From Paraburkholderia sp. Ac-20340 (GTDB lineage: Bacteria; Pseudomonadota; Gammaproteobacteria; Burkholderiales; Burkholderiaceae), in NCBI RefSeq assembly GCF_017104965.1, contig NZ_JAAGPR010000054.1, positions 1 through 39,636 of the forward strand: a stretch of DNA of 39,636 nucleotides, in the 5' to 3' direction. Position 1 is the stretch's first letter. The number at the start of each line of letters is the position of its first letter. The position numbers were made by a program, and so were the translations under genes. Shown here one piece after another: positions 1-8,890 of the stretch. Below the pieces are notes generated by a model, which was given only the letters and a program-made list of their open reading frames with translations, searched no databases and was not told where the DNA came from.

Positions 1-21
1 GGACTATCAATCTGAACCAGC

Positions 22-149
22 AAACGTGAACGGAGAATGTGTTACCCATGTCTCCGTACACCTGTTACCTATGTCTCCAGTCCATACACCGCTGCAAAGA
101 AAAGTAGGTGCCGCCCCGCACAGGGGCAACGCTAATAGACCGACACGAA
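22..149. repeat. Left copy of 128-bp terminal inverted repeat
   Basis: Positions 22-149 are the reverse complement of 39509-39636, with one mismatch at 128. The outer part holds two direct copies of GTTACCYATGTCTCC (41-55 and 64-78), 23 bp apart. The inner part has a GCCCC/GGGGC hairpin (113-127) followed, on the minus strand, by a T-rich stretch. Read from the SDR gene it could therefore act as a terminator. The paired GTTACCYATGTCTCC motif recalls IS481-like element ends common in Burkholderiaceae; this is from memory and not proven here. No transposase is present. The repeat may simply be where an assembly stopped. Confidence 0.85.
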
Positions 150-197
150 CTCAAGGATACGCGACGCCGCCAATAAACCGCCCCAAAAAAACCCACC

Positions 198-998
198 CTA
201 AAAATCCCGCCCAAAAACAATAGTAGGCACATCAACAATAGAAGACCCACCATCAGCAACAATAGCTGCCCCAGTAACAACACTAGCCGCAGGCGAAACA
301 AGAAACCCACAAACCTGAGCGATCTCATCGGCACTAGCAGCCCGCCGCAAAGGCACATCACGACAAACCCGTTCATAAGCCTGATCCAGCGAATCGCCAT
401 AGCGATCAATGAGAGGCTGCATTTCACCATCAGCCATAGGCGTCCTGACCCACCCCGGACAAACGGCATTAACCCTCACACCCAGCGGCCCGTAGTCCCG
501 CGCAAGCGAGCGCATCAATCCGATCAGCGCATGCTTGGCCGTCGTATACCCACAAACCTCCGGCCCAGCCGCAAGCGAAGCGATAGAAGCAACCATCACA
601 ATCGCCCCCCGCCGCTCGATCAATTGCGGCAAACAAGCCCGCGCACTCACAAACGCGGTATCCACATTAGCCCGCATGGCAGCAGCCCAATCACCGTCGC
701 TGGTTTGAAGCGCACTCCCCATCCCCAATCCACCCGCACAAGCCACCAGCGCAGCAACACCGCCTTCAGCTTCCAGCACAGCACCAAACCGCTCCCAATC
801 GGCAGCAGAAGCGGCATCGCCTTCCAGCACAATCCCGCCCGTTTCCTGCGCAACACGCTCAAGCGGCCCACGCCGCCGCCCAATCAACGCAACACGCGCG
901 CCTTGCGCGGCAAACAGCTTCGCGCAAGCTTCGCCAATACCCGTCCCCGCACCGGTAATAACAACACAGCCCTGCGCAGATGAATTAGCAGATGTCAT
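198..998 (-). CDS. SDR-family NAD(P)-dependent oxidoreductase
   Basis: A 266-aa classical short-chain dehydrogenase/reductase, probably a cytosolic NAD(P)-dependent alcohol/ketone oxidoreductase. It has the TGAGTGIG cofactor motif at residues 15-22, an ACAG variant of NNAG near 87, catalytic N111, S138, Y151 and K155 (YTTAK), and the C-terminal VTGA...DGG signature. The ATG at 998 is preferred over an upstream start at 1121 because GGAG lies 8 nt before it and the Rossmann strand begins a few residues later. It is divergent from the LuxR-type gene at 1204. Its 3' third uses T-ending codons heavily, unlike its 5' part. The substrate is unknown. Confidence 0.9.
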   Translation of the reverse strand: MTSANSSAQGCVVITGAGTGIGEACAKLFAAQGARVALIGRRRGPLERVAQETGGIVLEGDAASAADWERFGAVLEAEGGVAALVACAGGLGMGSALQTSDGDWAAAMRANVDTAFVSARACLPQLIERRGAIVMVASIASLAAGPEVCGYTTAKHALIGLMRSLARDYGPLGVRVNAVCPGWVRTPMADGEMQPLIDRYGDSLDQAYERVCRDVPLRRAASADEIAQVCGFLVSPAASVVTGAAIVADGGSSIVDVPTIVFGRDF

Positions 999-1113
999 GC
1001 AAGCAACTCCAGAGTGAATAGACCCGAACAGCGCCAAAAAGCAGGCGTGCGCCGAGTCTAGGCGCCCCTCATAGCCCAGCCTATCGGGCAAAAGGATGAC
1101 AACGCCCCGCCCA

Positions 1114-1158
1114 TTTGCCAATTTGCGCTCACACCTGGGCCGCCCGCCTGCCTAGCAT
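1114..1158 (+). promoter_or_regulatory. Putative LuxR-regulon operator and promoter, copy 1
   Basis: TTTGCCAATTTGCGCT at 1114-1129 contains an imperfect dyad GCCAATTTGC (1118-1127). A -10-like TAGCAT follows at 1153-1158, with the motif TGCC starting 36 bp before the hexamer. If that hexamer is real, the dyad is centred near -42, the position expected of a class II activator site. It lies in the divergent gap between the SDR and LuxR-type genes. The same arrangement recurs at 2410 and 6579. The assignment to the LuxR protein is inference. Confidence 0.5.
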
Positions 1159-1203
1159 CGTCGAACAATCCCGCCGATATCCGAGGGACGATGGAGATCT
1201 CAC

Positions 1204-1899
1204 ATGCCCAGGCAAGACCACCGCGCCGCCGCGCTGGAAACCGCCGTTGCCGCGCTCACGAAGCTGCTGCGCCCAGGCGCGACCGTGTTCTACCGCATCG
1301 GCGCGCATCAGCAGCCTTCGGGTTTCGAGCTTTTCGGTCTCGCGGAAACCATGCATCGCACGTGGCTCCAGCGCTATCTGGTGCTCGATCCGATGCACCC
1401 GTCGCGCTATTTGCGCCAGCATGGCAACGTCCTCACGCTCGCGGGCGAGTTGCCCGAGGCGCTGCGCGCGCAATCGGTCTACTGGCGACGTTTTTTGCAG
1501 CCGCATCGCGTCGTGGATGTGATGGAAGTGCTGCTCCGCGATGAAGGCACGGTCGCCGCCGCGTTTTCGCTGCTGCGCTTTGCCCCCGATCCGCCGTTCA
1601 CGCCGGACGAAATCGATCAGGCCAACACGTTGCAACCGCTGCTGGAACTCGCGCTCGAGCCCGTGCTGCGCAGCGAGGCCGCCATGCATCTGGCCGCGCC
1701 CGCCGACGATGCCGATGCACCGCGCCTCACGCACCGCGAGGAACAGATTGCGCGTCTCGTGCGCGATGGCCTGTCCAACAAGGCGATTGCGCGCGATCTC
1801 GAACTCTCGCAACCGACGGTGAAAACGCACTTGCTGCGCATGTTCCGCAAGCTCGGCGTGTCGAGCCGCACGGAATTGATCGGCGCGCTGTTCCTATGA
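1204..1899 (+). CDS. LuxR-type (GerE HTH) transcriptional regulator
   Basis: A 231-aa regulator. Residues about 169-225 are a GerE/LuxR helix-turn-helix, starting at LTHREEQIARLV, with the SNKAIARDL helix and the TVKTHLLRMFRKLGV recognition region. The N-terminal 165 residues look like a sensory domain, but I do not recognise the acyl-homoserine-lactone fold in them, and the CheY-type receiver aspartate pattern is absent. GGAG at about 1192 gives a good ribosome binding site. It is divergent from the SDR and followed after 25 bp by a small unknown protein and then the aldehyde dehydrogenase/aminotransferase pair. It is the natural candidate to bind the shared TGCCAATTTGCGCT motif. Confidence 0.9.
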   Translation: MPRQDHRAAALETAVAALTKLLRPGATVFYRIGAHQQPSGFELFGLAETMHRTWLQRYLVLDPMHPSRYLRQHGNVLTLAGELPEALRAQSVYWRRFLQPHRVVDVMEVLLRDEGTVAAAFSLLRFAPDPPFTPDEIDQANTLQPLLELALEPVLRSEAAMHLAAPADDADAPRLTHREEQIARLVRDGLSNKAIARDLELSQPTVKTHLLRMFRKLGVSSRTELIGALFL

Positions 1900-1924
1900 A
1901 TTGCCTTTCGACGAGGTCCGCACG

Positions 1925-2356
1925 ATGAGCGCCTGCGCGCCCCAGTTGGTCGACGCCGCTCCCGCCACGTATGAAGAAAGCGGTCTTTTGCTCTATGCGG
2001 TCGCCGCTGTGGCCGTCGAGCCCGCGCAGGAGCCGGGCTGGTTCCGCCGCTGCGCGCACGCCGGCGCCGCGGTGATCTCGCGCGAGGAGGACGTGCCCGA
2101 TGTCCTGCTGCGTTTGCCCGACTGCTGGAATATCGCCGATACCGCGCGCTGTCACGGTCTGCACGACGATCCCGATATCGTCGCCGCCGATCCGCGCTTC
2201 AGGCATGGCGACGACGACACCGCCTTCGCCATCGTCGCGCATGACGACGGCCTGCGTCACGTGCTGCTGATGCAGGTGAACGCCGCCGAAGCCGTGCTGA
2301 TGCCCGAGCGTCCGTTTCGCGAGCGCGACGGTTTCGAGCGCTGCGTGTGGGGCTGA
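1925..2356 (+). CDS. Hypothetical protein downstream of LuxR regulator
   Basis: A 143-aa soluble acidic protein that I do not recognise. The ATG at 1925 has GAGG 8 nt upstream; an alternative TTG at 1901 would add eight residues. It contains a central DDPDIVAADPRFRH stretch, several Asp/His residues, no signal peptide and no membrane segment. The 25-bp gap after the LuxR-type gene suggests co-transcription, perhaps as a partner or small-molecule-binding protein. No function is assigned. Confidence 0.7.
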   Translation: MSACAPQLVDAAPATYEESGLLLYAVAAVAVEPAQEPGWFRRCAHAGAAVISREEDVPDVLLRLPDCWNIADTARCHGLHDDPDIVAADPRFRHGDDDTAFAIVAHDDGLRHVLLMQVNAAEAVLMPERPFRERDGFERCVWG

Positions 2357-2409
2357 GCGCAAGCGCACGCGTGAACCTGCATCGATGTATACCCGCAGCG
2401 CATCTCGAT

Positions 2410-2452
2410 CTGCCAATTTGCGCTAACGCCCCATGACTTGCGCCCCTAAAGT
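2410..2452 (+). promoter_or_regulatory. Putative LuxR-regulon operator and promoter, copy 2
   Basis: CTGCCAATTTGCGCT at 2410-2424 repeats the motif found at 1115-1129. TAAAGT at 2447-2452 is at the same distance from the motif as the -10-like hexamer in copy 1. It lies about 110 bp before the aldehyde dehydrogenase start. The surrounding sequence differs, so the shared 14-bp core and its spacing stand out. Confidence 0.5.
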
Positions 2453-2534
2453 CGGCATCAGATGCCCGTCCGCGCCAGCGCACCGACCGCCGCGCGGGGC
2501 TTTGCCCACTGGTGATTAGCGAGAGATTGACGAT

Positions 2535-4034
2535 ATGAGTAGCGATGCGAAGGTCCGGGTCAGCGACAACGTGCGTGCGTTTCTGGCGCGCGAACACGGT
2601 CTCTTTATCAACGGCGGTCCGCAGCCCGCGCAAGCCGCGCAGCGTGTCAACGTATTCGATCCGTCCACGGGCGAGGTGATCGCCACGGTTGCGGACGCCA
2701 ACGCCGCCGATGTCGATCGCGCCGTCACCAATGCACGCGAGGCCTTCGACGCACGCGTCTGGAGCGGTTTGCGCCCTGCGGATCGCGAGCGCATCCTGCT
2801 GCATTTCGCCGATCTCATCGAAGCCAACACCGAAGATCTCGCGCAGCTCGAAACGCTGGAGCAGGGCAAATCGATCAATATCGCGCGTGCGATCGAAGTG
2901 GGCGCGACCGTCGAATACGTGCGTTATATGGCCGGCTGGGCCACCAAGATCACCGGCGAAACGCTCGACGTGTCGATTCCGTTCCCGCCCGGCGCACGCT
3001 ACACAGCCTTCACGCGCAAGGAGCCGGTTGGCGTGGTCGCGGGCATCGTGCCGTGGAATTTCCCGCTGATGATCGCCGTGTGGAAGCTGATTCCCGCGCT
3101 CGCGGCGGGCTGCACGATCGTCATCAAGCCGTCGCCGGAAACGCCGCTCACGGCGCTGCGTCTCGCGGAACTCGCCGGGGAAGCGGGCATTCCGCCGGGC
3201 GTGTTCAACGTCGTCACGGGCGGGCGCGAATGCGGCGCGGCGCTCGCATCGCATCCTGCCATCGCGAAGATTTCCTTCACCGGATCGACGCCCACGGGCA
3301 AGTTGATCGGCACGGCCGCCGTGCAGAACATGACGCGCTTTTCACTGGAACTGGGCGGCAAGAATCCGGCCGTCATGCTCGCCGATGTCGATGTCGATCA
3401 GGCCGTGCAGGGCGCGCTCGCAGGCGGTTTTCTGAACCAGGGGCAGGTGTGCGCGGCGGCTTCGCGCATCTATATCCATCGCAGCAAGTATCGGCAGATC
3501 GCCGACGGTCTCGCCGATGTCGCGAAGTCGATGACGCTCGGCGCCGGGCTCGATCCGAACGCGCAGATCAATCCGCTGGTGTCGGCGCAGCATCGCGATC
3601 GTGTGGAGCAGCATATCGCGCGCGCGCACGCCGATGGCCTGCGCTTTCTCGCAGGCGGCACGCGCGTCGATCATCCCGGCTATTACGTGCGTCCCACCGT
3701 GATCGACGATGTGCCGCACGACGCCGCGCTCGTGCGCGACGAGGTGTTCGGCCCGGTGCTCGCGCTGATTCCCTTCGACGATCCCGAGCAGGCGCTGCGC
3801 CTTGCCAACGATTCGCCTTATGGCCTGGCCGCGAGCCTCTGGAGCAACGATCTGCGCGCCGTGATGAATCTCGTGCCGCGCATCGAGGCCGGCACGGTCT
3901 GGGTGAACTGCCACGTGCCGCTCGATCCGTCGATGCCGTTCGGCGGCTACAAGCAATCGGGCATGGGTCGCGAATTCGGCAAATACGCCGTTGAAGGCTT
4001 TACCGAAACCAAATCCATCTGCATTGCGCATTGA
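2535..4034 (+). CDS. NAD-dependent aldehyde dehydrogenase, phenylacetaldehyde dehydrogenase-like
   Basis: A 499-aa class I/II-type aldehyde dehydrogenase that oxidises an aldehyde to the acid using NAD(P)+. General base E272 (LELGGKNP) and nucleophile C306 (GQVCAAASR) are 34 residues apart, as is usual. The PWNFPL motif and the terminal GYKQSGMGRE motif are present. Overall it most resembles FeaB/phenylacetaldehyde dehydrogenase-type enzymes, but specificity is not certain. An aminotransferase follows after 35 bp, so the likely sequence is amine to aldehyde by transamination and then aldehyde to acid. A candidate operator and promoter lies at 2410-2452. Confidence 0.93.
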   Translation: MSSDAKVRVSDNVRAFLAREHGLFINGGPQPAQAAQRVNVFDPSTGEVIATVADANAADVDRAVTNAREAFDARVWSGLRPADRERILLHFADLIEANTEDLAQLETLEQGKSINIARAIEVGATVEYVRYMAGWATKITGETLDVSIPFPPGARYTAFTRKEPVGVVAGIVPWNFPLMIAVWKLIPALAAGCTIVIKPSPETPLTALRLAELAGEAGIPPGVFNVVTGGRECGAALASHPAIAKISFTGSTPTGKLIGTAAVQNMTRFSLELGGKNPAVMLADVDVDQAVQGALAGGFLNQGQVCAAASRIYIHRSKYRQIADGLADVAKSMTLGAGLDPNAQINPLVSAQHRDRVEQHIARAHADGLRFLAGGTRVDHPGYYVRPTVIDDVPHDAALVRDEVFGPVLALIPFDDPEQALRLANDSPYGLAASLWSNDLRAVMNLVPRIEAGTVWVNCHVPLDPSMPFGGYKQSGMGREFGKYAVEGFTETKSICIAH

Positions 4035-4069
4035 ACGCGCGCATTCATCGAGTATTCGACGGAGACACC

Positions 4070-5401
4070 ATGAGCAAGACCAATTCCGCTTTCTGGCACC
4101 CGATGATCCATCCCGCCGAAATGCAGCAACGTACGCCGATCCGCATCGTGCGCGGCGACGGCTGCTTTGTATTCGACGAACACGGCAAGCAGCTTGTCGA
4201 CGGCGTGGCGGGTCTGTGGAATGTGAACATCGGCCACAACCGTTCCGAGGTGAAAGCGGCCATTACCGCGCAACTCGACGAGCTCGAATATTTCCAGCTT
4301 TTCGATGGCATTTCGCATCCGCGCGCCGAAGAACTCTCGCGTCTGTTGATCGACATGCTCGAACCCGAAGGCATGACGCGCGTGATGTACAGCTCGGGCG
4401 GTTCGGACGCGGTGGAATCGGCGCTCAAGCTTGCACGCCAGTACTGGAAGGTCGAAGGTCAGGCCGATCGTACCAAATTCATTTCGCTCAAGCAGGGCTA
4501 TCACGGCACGCATTTTGGCGGCGCGTCGGTCAATGGCAATACGGTTTTTCGCCGCAATTACGAGCCGAATCTGCCCGGCTGCTTCCATGTGGAAACGCCG
4601 TGGCTTTATCGCAATCCGTTCACGCAGGACCCGCAGGAACTGGGCCGCATCTGTGCGGAAATGCTCGAACGCGAGATCCTGTTCCAGAGCCCGGATACGG
4701 TGGCCGCTTTCATCGCCGAGCCGGTGCAGGGCGCGGGCGGCGTGATCGTGCCGCCGGAGAACTACTGGCCGCTGATTCGCGAAGTCTGCGATAAATACGG
4801 AGTCCTGCTGATCGCCGACGAAATCGTCACCGGTTTTGGCCGCACGGGCAGCCTGTTCGGCAGCCGTGGCTGGGGTGTGAAGCCGGACATCATGTGCTTC
4901 GCGAAGGGTATTTCATCGGGCTATATTCCGCTGGGCGCGACGGCTTTCAACGCGCGCATCGAACAGGCCTTCATGAAGAACGCCGACTTCACGGGCGCGC
5001 TCATGCACGGCTACACCTATGCGGGGCATCCGGTTGCGTGCGCGGCGGCGCTGGCCAACCTCAAGATCGTTGCCGATGAAAACCTGCCGGCCAATGCGGC
5101 CGCGCAGGGCAAGCATCTGCTCGAAGCGCTGCAGCCGTTCGCGCAGCGCTATGCGGCTGTAGGCGATGTACGCGGCAAGGGCTTGATGGTGGCGCTCGAT
5201 CTGGTCAAGGACAAGGCCACGCGCGAACCGATCGATCCCACCGACGGTTACGCCAGCCGCGTCGCCGAAATCGCCCGCGAGAACGGCGTGCTGGTGCGCC
5301 CGGTCGGCACGAAGATCATTCTCTCGCCGCCGCTCGTGATCGAGACCGAACAGATCGACGCCATCGTCAAGGCGCTGGCGGCGGGTTTCGAACAGGCCTG
5401 A
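4070..5401 (+). CDS. Class III PLP-dependent aminotransferase (omega-amine/beta-alanine type)
   Basis: A 443-aa fold-type I aminotransferase. PLP ligands are visible: D250 in the ADEIVTGFGRTG motif, and the Schiff-base lysine K279 in CFAKGISSGYIPLGA. It resembles omega-amino acid:pyruvate and putrescine/beta-alanine-type transaminases. ATG at 4070 with GGAG at 4061 is preferred over an upstream TTG at 4031. It lies 35 bp after the aldehyde dehydrogenase, so the pair probably forms an operon that converts a primary amine or omega-amino acid to a carboxylate. The exact substrate is not evident. Confidence 0.92.
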   Translation: MSKTNSAFWHPMIHPAEMQQRTPIRIVRGDGCFVFDEHGKQLVDGVAGLWNVNIGHNRSEVKAAITAQLDELEYFQLFDGISHPRAEELSRLLIDMLEPEGMTRVMYSSGGSDAVESALKLARQYWKVEGQADRTKFISLKQGYHGTHFGGASVNGNTVFRRNYEPNLPGCFHVETPWLYRNPFTQDPQELGRICAEMLEREILFQSPDTVAAFIAEPVQGAGGVIVPPENYWPLIREVCDKYGVLLIADEIVTGFGRTGSLFGSRGWGVKPDIMCFAKGISSGYIPLGATAFNARIEQAFMKNADFTGALMHGYTYAGHPVACAAALANLKIVADENLPANAAAQGKHLLEALQPFAQRYAAVGDVRGKGLMVALDLVKDKATREPIDPTDGYASRVAEIARENGVLVRPVGTKIILSPPLVIETEQIDAIVKALAAGFEQA

Positions 5402-5534
5402 ATTTCAGCGCATTCTTCATCGCAACCTATTCGGGCATTTATTTAAGGCAAGACCGCTCCCTGGTTCATCGATTAAAATTCGTCGACAGGCATTCGACGA
5501 TCAGGATGCTGCTGATTCATGCAGGAGACAGCCG

Positions 5535-6488
5535 ATGGATTTCAGGGTCAGCGCGCTTGCCGACGTGCATGATCATTCGCTCGCCGTGAGCGGCTGGGAG
5601 CAGGTCTATCGTCAGATGACGCCGGGCCGCTACGAAAGCCGGCTCGTGCAGGCTTCGTCGAGCGAATTTCACTTCTTTCGCGAGCAGACCAACCGCCGCG
5701 TGGTCCAGGCGGGCGTCTCGCCCGCGGGCTTCGCTTCGCTCGCCGTGCCGCTGTACGCGCCCGTCGTCGGCACGTTCCAGGGCCAGAAGGTGGACGGCTA
5801 TGCGCTCATGCAACTCGGCCCCGGCGAGGAGTTCCGCTTCTACACGCCCGAGGCCATGCATTACGTAGGCGTGAGCCTGCCCGCCGAAACCATGTTCGAA
5901 CTCGTGGCCGTCACCATCGGTGAAGAGGCCGCGCGCCAGTTGCGCCGCAACGTGGTGCCGTTTCCCGCCGAAGCCGCACAGGTGCTGCGCCTGCGCCTTG
6001 CCCCTTTTCTCGATGCCAGCGAGCGCGATCGCGCGGCGTTTGCCGATGCGGCCGCCCATGGCGCCAGCGTCAAACGGTTCCAGGACGAAGTGCTGAGCGT
6101 GCTGCTCGGCCTGCTCGAAAGCGCGACGGGTTTGCCCTCGCGCGACCTCACACACGCCACCTATAGCGATATCGTCAAGCGCTGCGAGCGCATCACCGAA
6201 GACAACACCGAAGAATCGCTCACCGTGCTCGACCTGTGCCGCATGCTGCGCTGCAGTCGCCGCACGCTGCAAACGAGCTTCCAGCGCGTGGCGAACGTCA
6301 CGCCGGTGGAATATCTGCGCTCGCTGCGTTTGAACGCCGTGCATCGTCTGCTGCGCTCCACCAGCGCGGATGAACTCCTGATTGGCGATGCGGCCGCGCG
6401 TTGGGGCTTTACGCACCTGAGTTATTTCGCGCGCGAATATCGCGACCTGTTCGGCGAACTGCCCTCGCAAACGGTGCGCAAAAGCTGA
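5535..6488 (+). CDS. AraC-family regulator, EutR-like
   Basis: A 317-aa protein with a poorly conserved N-terminal sensor domain and a C-terminal AraC double helix-turn-helix at about 212-312. The motif LCRMLRCSRRTLQTSFQ and the GFTHLSYFAREYRDLFGELPS tail support this. The layout matches EutR-like regulators, which in enterobacteria sense ethanolamine. AGGAG lies just before the ATG. It sits between the aminotransferase and a permease, so it may control amine uptake and use. No eut genes are in the window, so an ethanolamine link is only a guess. Confidence 0.88.
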   Translation: MDFRVSALADVHDHSLAVSGWEQVYRQMTPGRYESRLVQASSSEFHFFREQTNRRVVQAGVSPAGFASLAVPLYAPVVGTFQGQKVDGYALMQLGPGEEFRFYTPEAMHYVGVSLPAETMFELVAVTIGEEAARQLRRNVVPFPAEAAQVLRLRLAPFLDASERDRAAFADAAAHGASVKRFQDEVLSVLLGLLESATGLPSRDLTHATYSDIVKRCERITEDNTEESLTVLDLCRMLRCSRRTLQTSFQRVANVTPVEYLRSLRLNAVHRLLRSTSADELLIGDAAARWGFTHLSYFAREYRDLFGELPSQTVRKS

Positions 6489-6578
6489 TCGGCAGTTTTC
6501 GTTTGACTGACAACACCGCCTGTTTCAGGGCGCATTCTTCTCCCGACTAACCCTGGTTCCGCCCCCTTGCCGCGCGGC

Positions 6579-6622
6579 TTGCCGATTTGTGCTGCCGGTC
6601 GGCAATATTGGCTCTCTACAGT
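6579..6622 (+). promoter_or_regulatory. Putative LuxR-regulon operator and promoter, copy 3
   Basis: TTGCCGATTTGTGCT at 6579-6593 matches the consensus TTGCCAATTTGCGCT at 13 of 15 positions. TACAGT at 6617-6622 is a -10-like hexamer at nearly the same distance as in the other two copies (1 bp longer). TTGCCGA (6579-6585) also forms an inverted repeat with TCGGCAA (6599-6605). It lies about 97 bp before the permease start. Confidence 0.4.
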
Positions 6623-6689
6623 GCATCTCGACACCCGGCCTGCATGCGTGCGCGCCGCGGCACGATTAATACTTATCGGAGCGAGATAC

Positions 6690-8138
6690 ATGAACGTCGC
6701 GGCAGAACCCACGCCCTCGACCGAACTACGCAAAGGCGCTTTAGGCCTGGGCTTCATCGTCTTTTTCGTCATTTCCGCTGCCGGTCCGCTGGTGGCCATC
6801 GCGGGCGGTTTTCCTATCGGCATCATGCTTGGCAACGGCGCGGGCACACCGGCGCTGCTCGTGGCCACGGTCGTGATCCTGCTGCTGTTTGCAGCGGGTT
6901 ATACGGCGATGTCGCGTCACGTCACGAATGCGGGCGGCTTCTATGCGTTCACCGCGCGCGGGCTTGGCGGGACGGCCGGCGGCGCGGCGGCACTGCTGGC
7001 GCTGCTCGGCTACAACACGATGCAGATCGGTCTTTACGGCATGTTCGGCGCGGTGGCGTCGGGCTTTCTGCAAACGCACTTCGGCGTGAATGCGCCGTGG
7101 TGGATCTGCTCGCTCGCGGCGATGGCGAGCATTGCGGTGCTGGGCTATCGGCAGATAGATTTGTCGGCCAAGGTGCTTTCGCTGCTGGTGCTCGGCGAAT
7201 ATGTGGTCGTGCTGATTCTCGATCTCGCGATTCTCAAGAGCGGCGGCGCGCATGGCGTCAACGCCGTGTCGTTCACGCCGCGCGTGTTCCTGAGCGGTAC
7301 GCCTGCGCTGGGCTTTCTGTTCTGCTTCGCGAGCTTTATCGGCTTCGAGGCCACGACGATCTACAGCGAAGAGGCCAAAGATCCGCAGCGCACGGTGCCG
7401 CTCGCGACGTATATCTCGGTGCTGCTGATCGGCGGGTTCTACGCGTTCTCGGTCTGGTGCATGGTGATCGGCGCGGGCGCGGACGATATCGTCAAGACGC
7501 TCGGCGCGCTGCAGGACCCGACCACCTTCCTCTACACGCTCTCCGATCACTACGCCAACGGCACGCTGACCGGCGCGATGAGCGTGCTGTTCATCACGAG
7601 CGTGTATGCCGGGCTGCTGGCGTTCCACAACTCCGCGGCGCGTTACTTTTTTGCGAGCGGCCGCGAAGGTCTGCTGCCGAAGTCGCTTGGCCGCACGCAT
7701 GCGCAGCATTGCAGCCCGCATATCGGATCGCTCTGGCAATCGGCGATTGCGGCCGTGGTGGTGCTGGTGTTCATCGTCGCGCATGCCGACCCGGTGCTGA
7801 CGCTGTTCTCGTGGCTCACCAATGTGGCGACGCTGTGCATCATCGCGCTGATGACGCTGGCTTCGGCGGCGGTGTTCGTGTTCTTCCGCCGCCAGACGGT
7901 GCGCGAGGAAGGCGCGCTGCGCGTCGTCTGGTTCCCGCTGATTTCGGGGGTTGCGCTCGCGGTGGTGCTGCTGCTGGCGGTGGCGAACTTCCCGTTGCTC
8001 ACCGGTGCCGGCGCGACGCTCTCGTATGCGTTGACGGCGCTGCTGCCGGTGTTTGCGGTGATCGGCGTGGCGCTGGCGCGCCGTCTGAAGCGCCGCGATG
8101 CGCTGGCGTACAGCCGGCTCGGGCGTTCGCGGCTGTGA
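6690..8138 (+). CDS. APC-family amino acid/amine permease
   Basis: A 482-aa inner-membrane transporter of the amino acid-polyamine-organocation superfamily. The N-terminal GFIVFFVISAAGPL and following glycine-rich helix are typical, and about 12 hydrophobic segments follow. The ATG at 6690 (GGAG at 6678) is preferred; in-frame codons upstream give a non-hydrophobic extension without a ribosome site. Its position after the aminotransferase and EutR-like regulator suggests it imports the amine or amino acid that those enzymes use. The substrate is inferred from context only. Confidence 0.92.
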   Translation: MNVAAEPTPSTELRKGALGLGFIVFFVISAAGPLVAIAGGFPIGIMLGNGAGTPALLVATVVILLLFAAGYTAMSRHVTNAGGFYAFTARGLGGTAGGAAALLALLGYNTMQIGLYGMFGAVASGFLQTHFGVNAPWWICSLAAMASIAVLGYRQIDLSAKVLSLLVLGEYVVVLILDLAILKSGGAHGVNAVSFTPRVFLSGTPALGFLFCFASFIGFEATTIYSEEAKDPQRTVPLATYISVLLIGGFYAFSVWCMVIGAGADDIVKTLGALQDPTTFLYTLSDHYANGTLTGAMSVLFITSVYAGLLAFHNSAARYFFASGREGLLPKSLGRTHAQHCSPHIGSLWQSAIAAVVVLVFIVAHADPVLTLFSWLTNVATLCIIALMTLASAAVFVFFRRQTVREEGALRVVWFPLISGVALAVVLLLAVANFPLLTGAGATLSYALTALLPVFAVIGVALARRLKRRDALAYSRLGRSRL

Positions 8139-8450
8139 CGTCGCACTGAAAGAGGGGTAGTGAGCCTGCGCGGCCCGTCCATGACGGGCCGCGTGGCGTT
8201 TACGGCACGCGCTTTGCGAGACGCAGCGATGGGTTTCAACGATCGGAAACATTCTGCGAATTGCCGCTGCGCCACGCCTGTCGCGCGTCGCGGCATCCCG
8301 GCGCGGGCGGCGATGCCAAACGCCGTCGGCTGGCGTACCGATTTCAGGGTCACAGCGATACACTCGCCCAAAACTCAGACGGCGGATGTCAGGGAGCCGA
8401 TCGCGGCCAGCAAGCGCTCGCGTCGTCCGCAACCGTTATTCAAGGAAGAT
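8139..8450. other. Intergenic gap with GC-rich hairpin
   Basis: No convincing gene in this 312-bp gap. GCGGCCCGTC (8170-8179) pairs with GACGGGCCGC (8183-8192) across a 3-nt loop, followed by a weak T tract. It may terminate the permease transcript. The remainder presumably carries the promoter of the small gene at 8451. Confidence 0.5.
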
Positions 8451-8627
8451 ATGCCGGCCTTCATCGTCAAATATACGCATCGTCATGTGAACACTTCGAC
8501 GGATATCGGCTCGGCAATCCGCGTCGATGCCGTGTCCGGCGATGCCGCCGTCGATCAAGCCTGGGTCCTGCTCAAGCAGCGCCATCCCGGTGAATACATC
8601 GTGGTGACGGCTGCGATCAGGAAGTAG
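8451..8627 (+). CDS. Small hypothetical protein, 58 aa
   Basis: ATG at 8451 is preceded by AAGGAAG at good spacing. The 58-aa product begins MPAFIVKYTHRH and ends GEYIVVTAAIRK. It alternates beta-type and helical segments, with no signal peptide or cysteines, and looks like a compact soluble domain. I do not recognise a named family. The same frame stays open upstream to 8160, but without a ribosome site. Confidence 0.6.
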   Translation: MPAFIVKYTHRHVNTSTDIGSAIRVDAVSGDAAVDQAWVLLKQRHPGEYIVVTAAIRK

Positions 8628-8890
8628 CGCTCAGCCTCTGCGGTCACGACAATTTGATCTTGCTTCCGCTAGCTGTCGCGCGCCGGGTCAGTAAATTCCG
8701 AAATGGCGGCGCGTTGCGCGCAACGGCGTCGGGCATGTTGTACCGTCAGGGATGCACGGGTTTCGATCGCCGCTCAGGTAGCACACAAGCAGAACTCAGG
8801 CAGAAGCCCGGCGTGCTCGCCGCCCTGTGGACCGGCTTCGCGGATCTCACCCGGCGGCGTATCGACATGCTCGCTTACCCGGTGGCCAAT

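Noticed and set aside
5535..8138. An ethanolamine utilisation (eut) locus
   Set aside because: The AraC protein resembles EutR, but ammonia-lyase and microcompartment genes are absent; the neighbours fit amine transamination instead.
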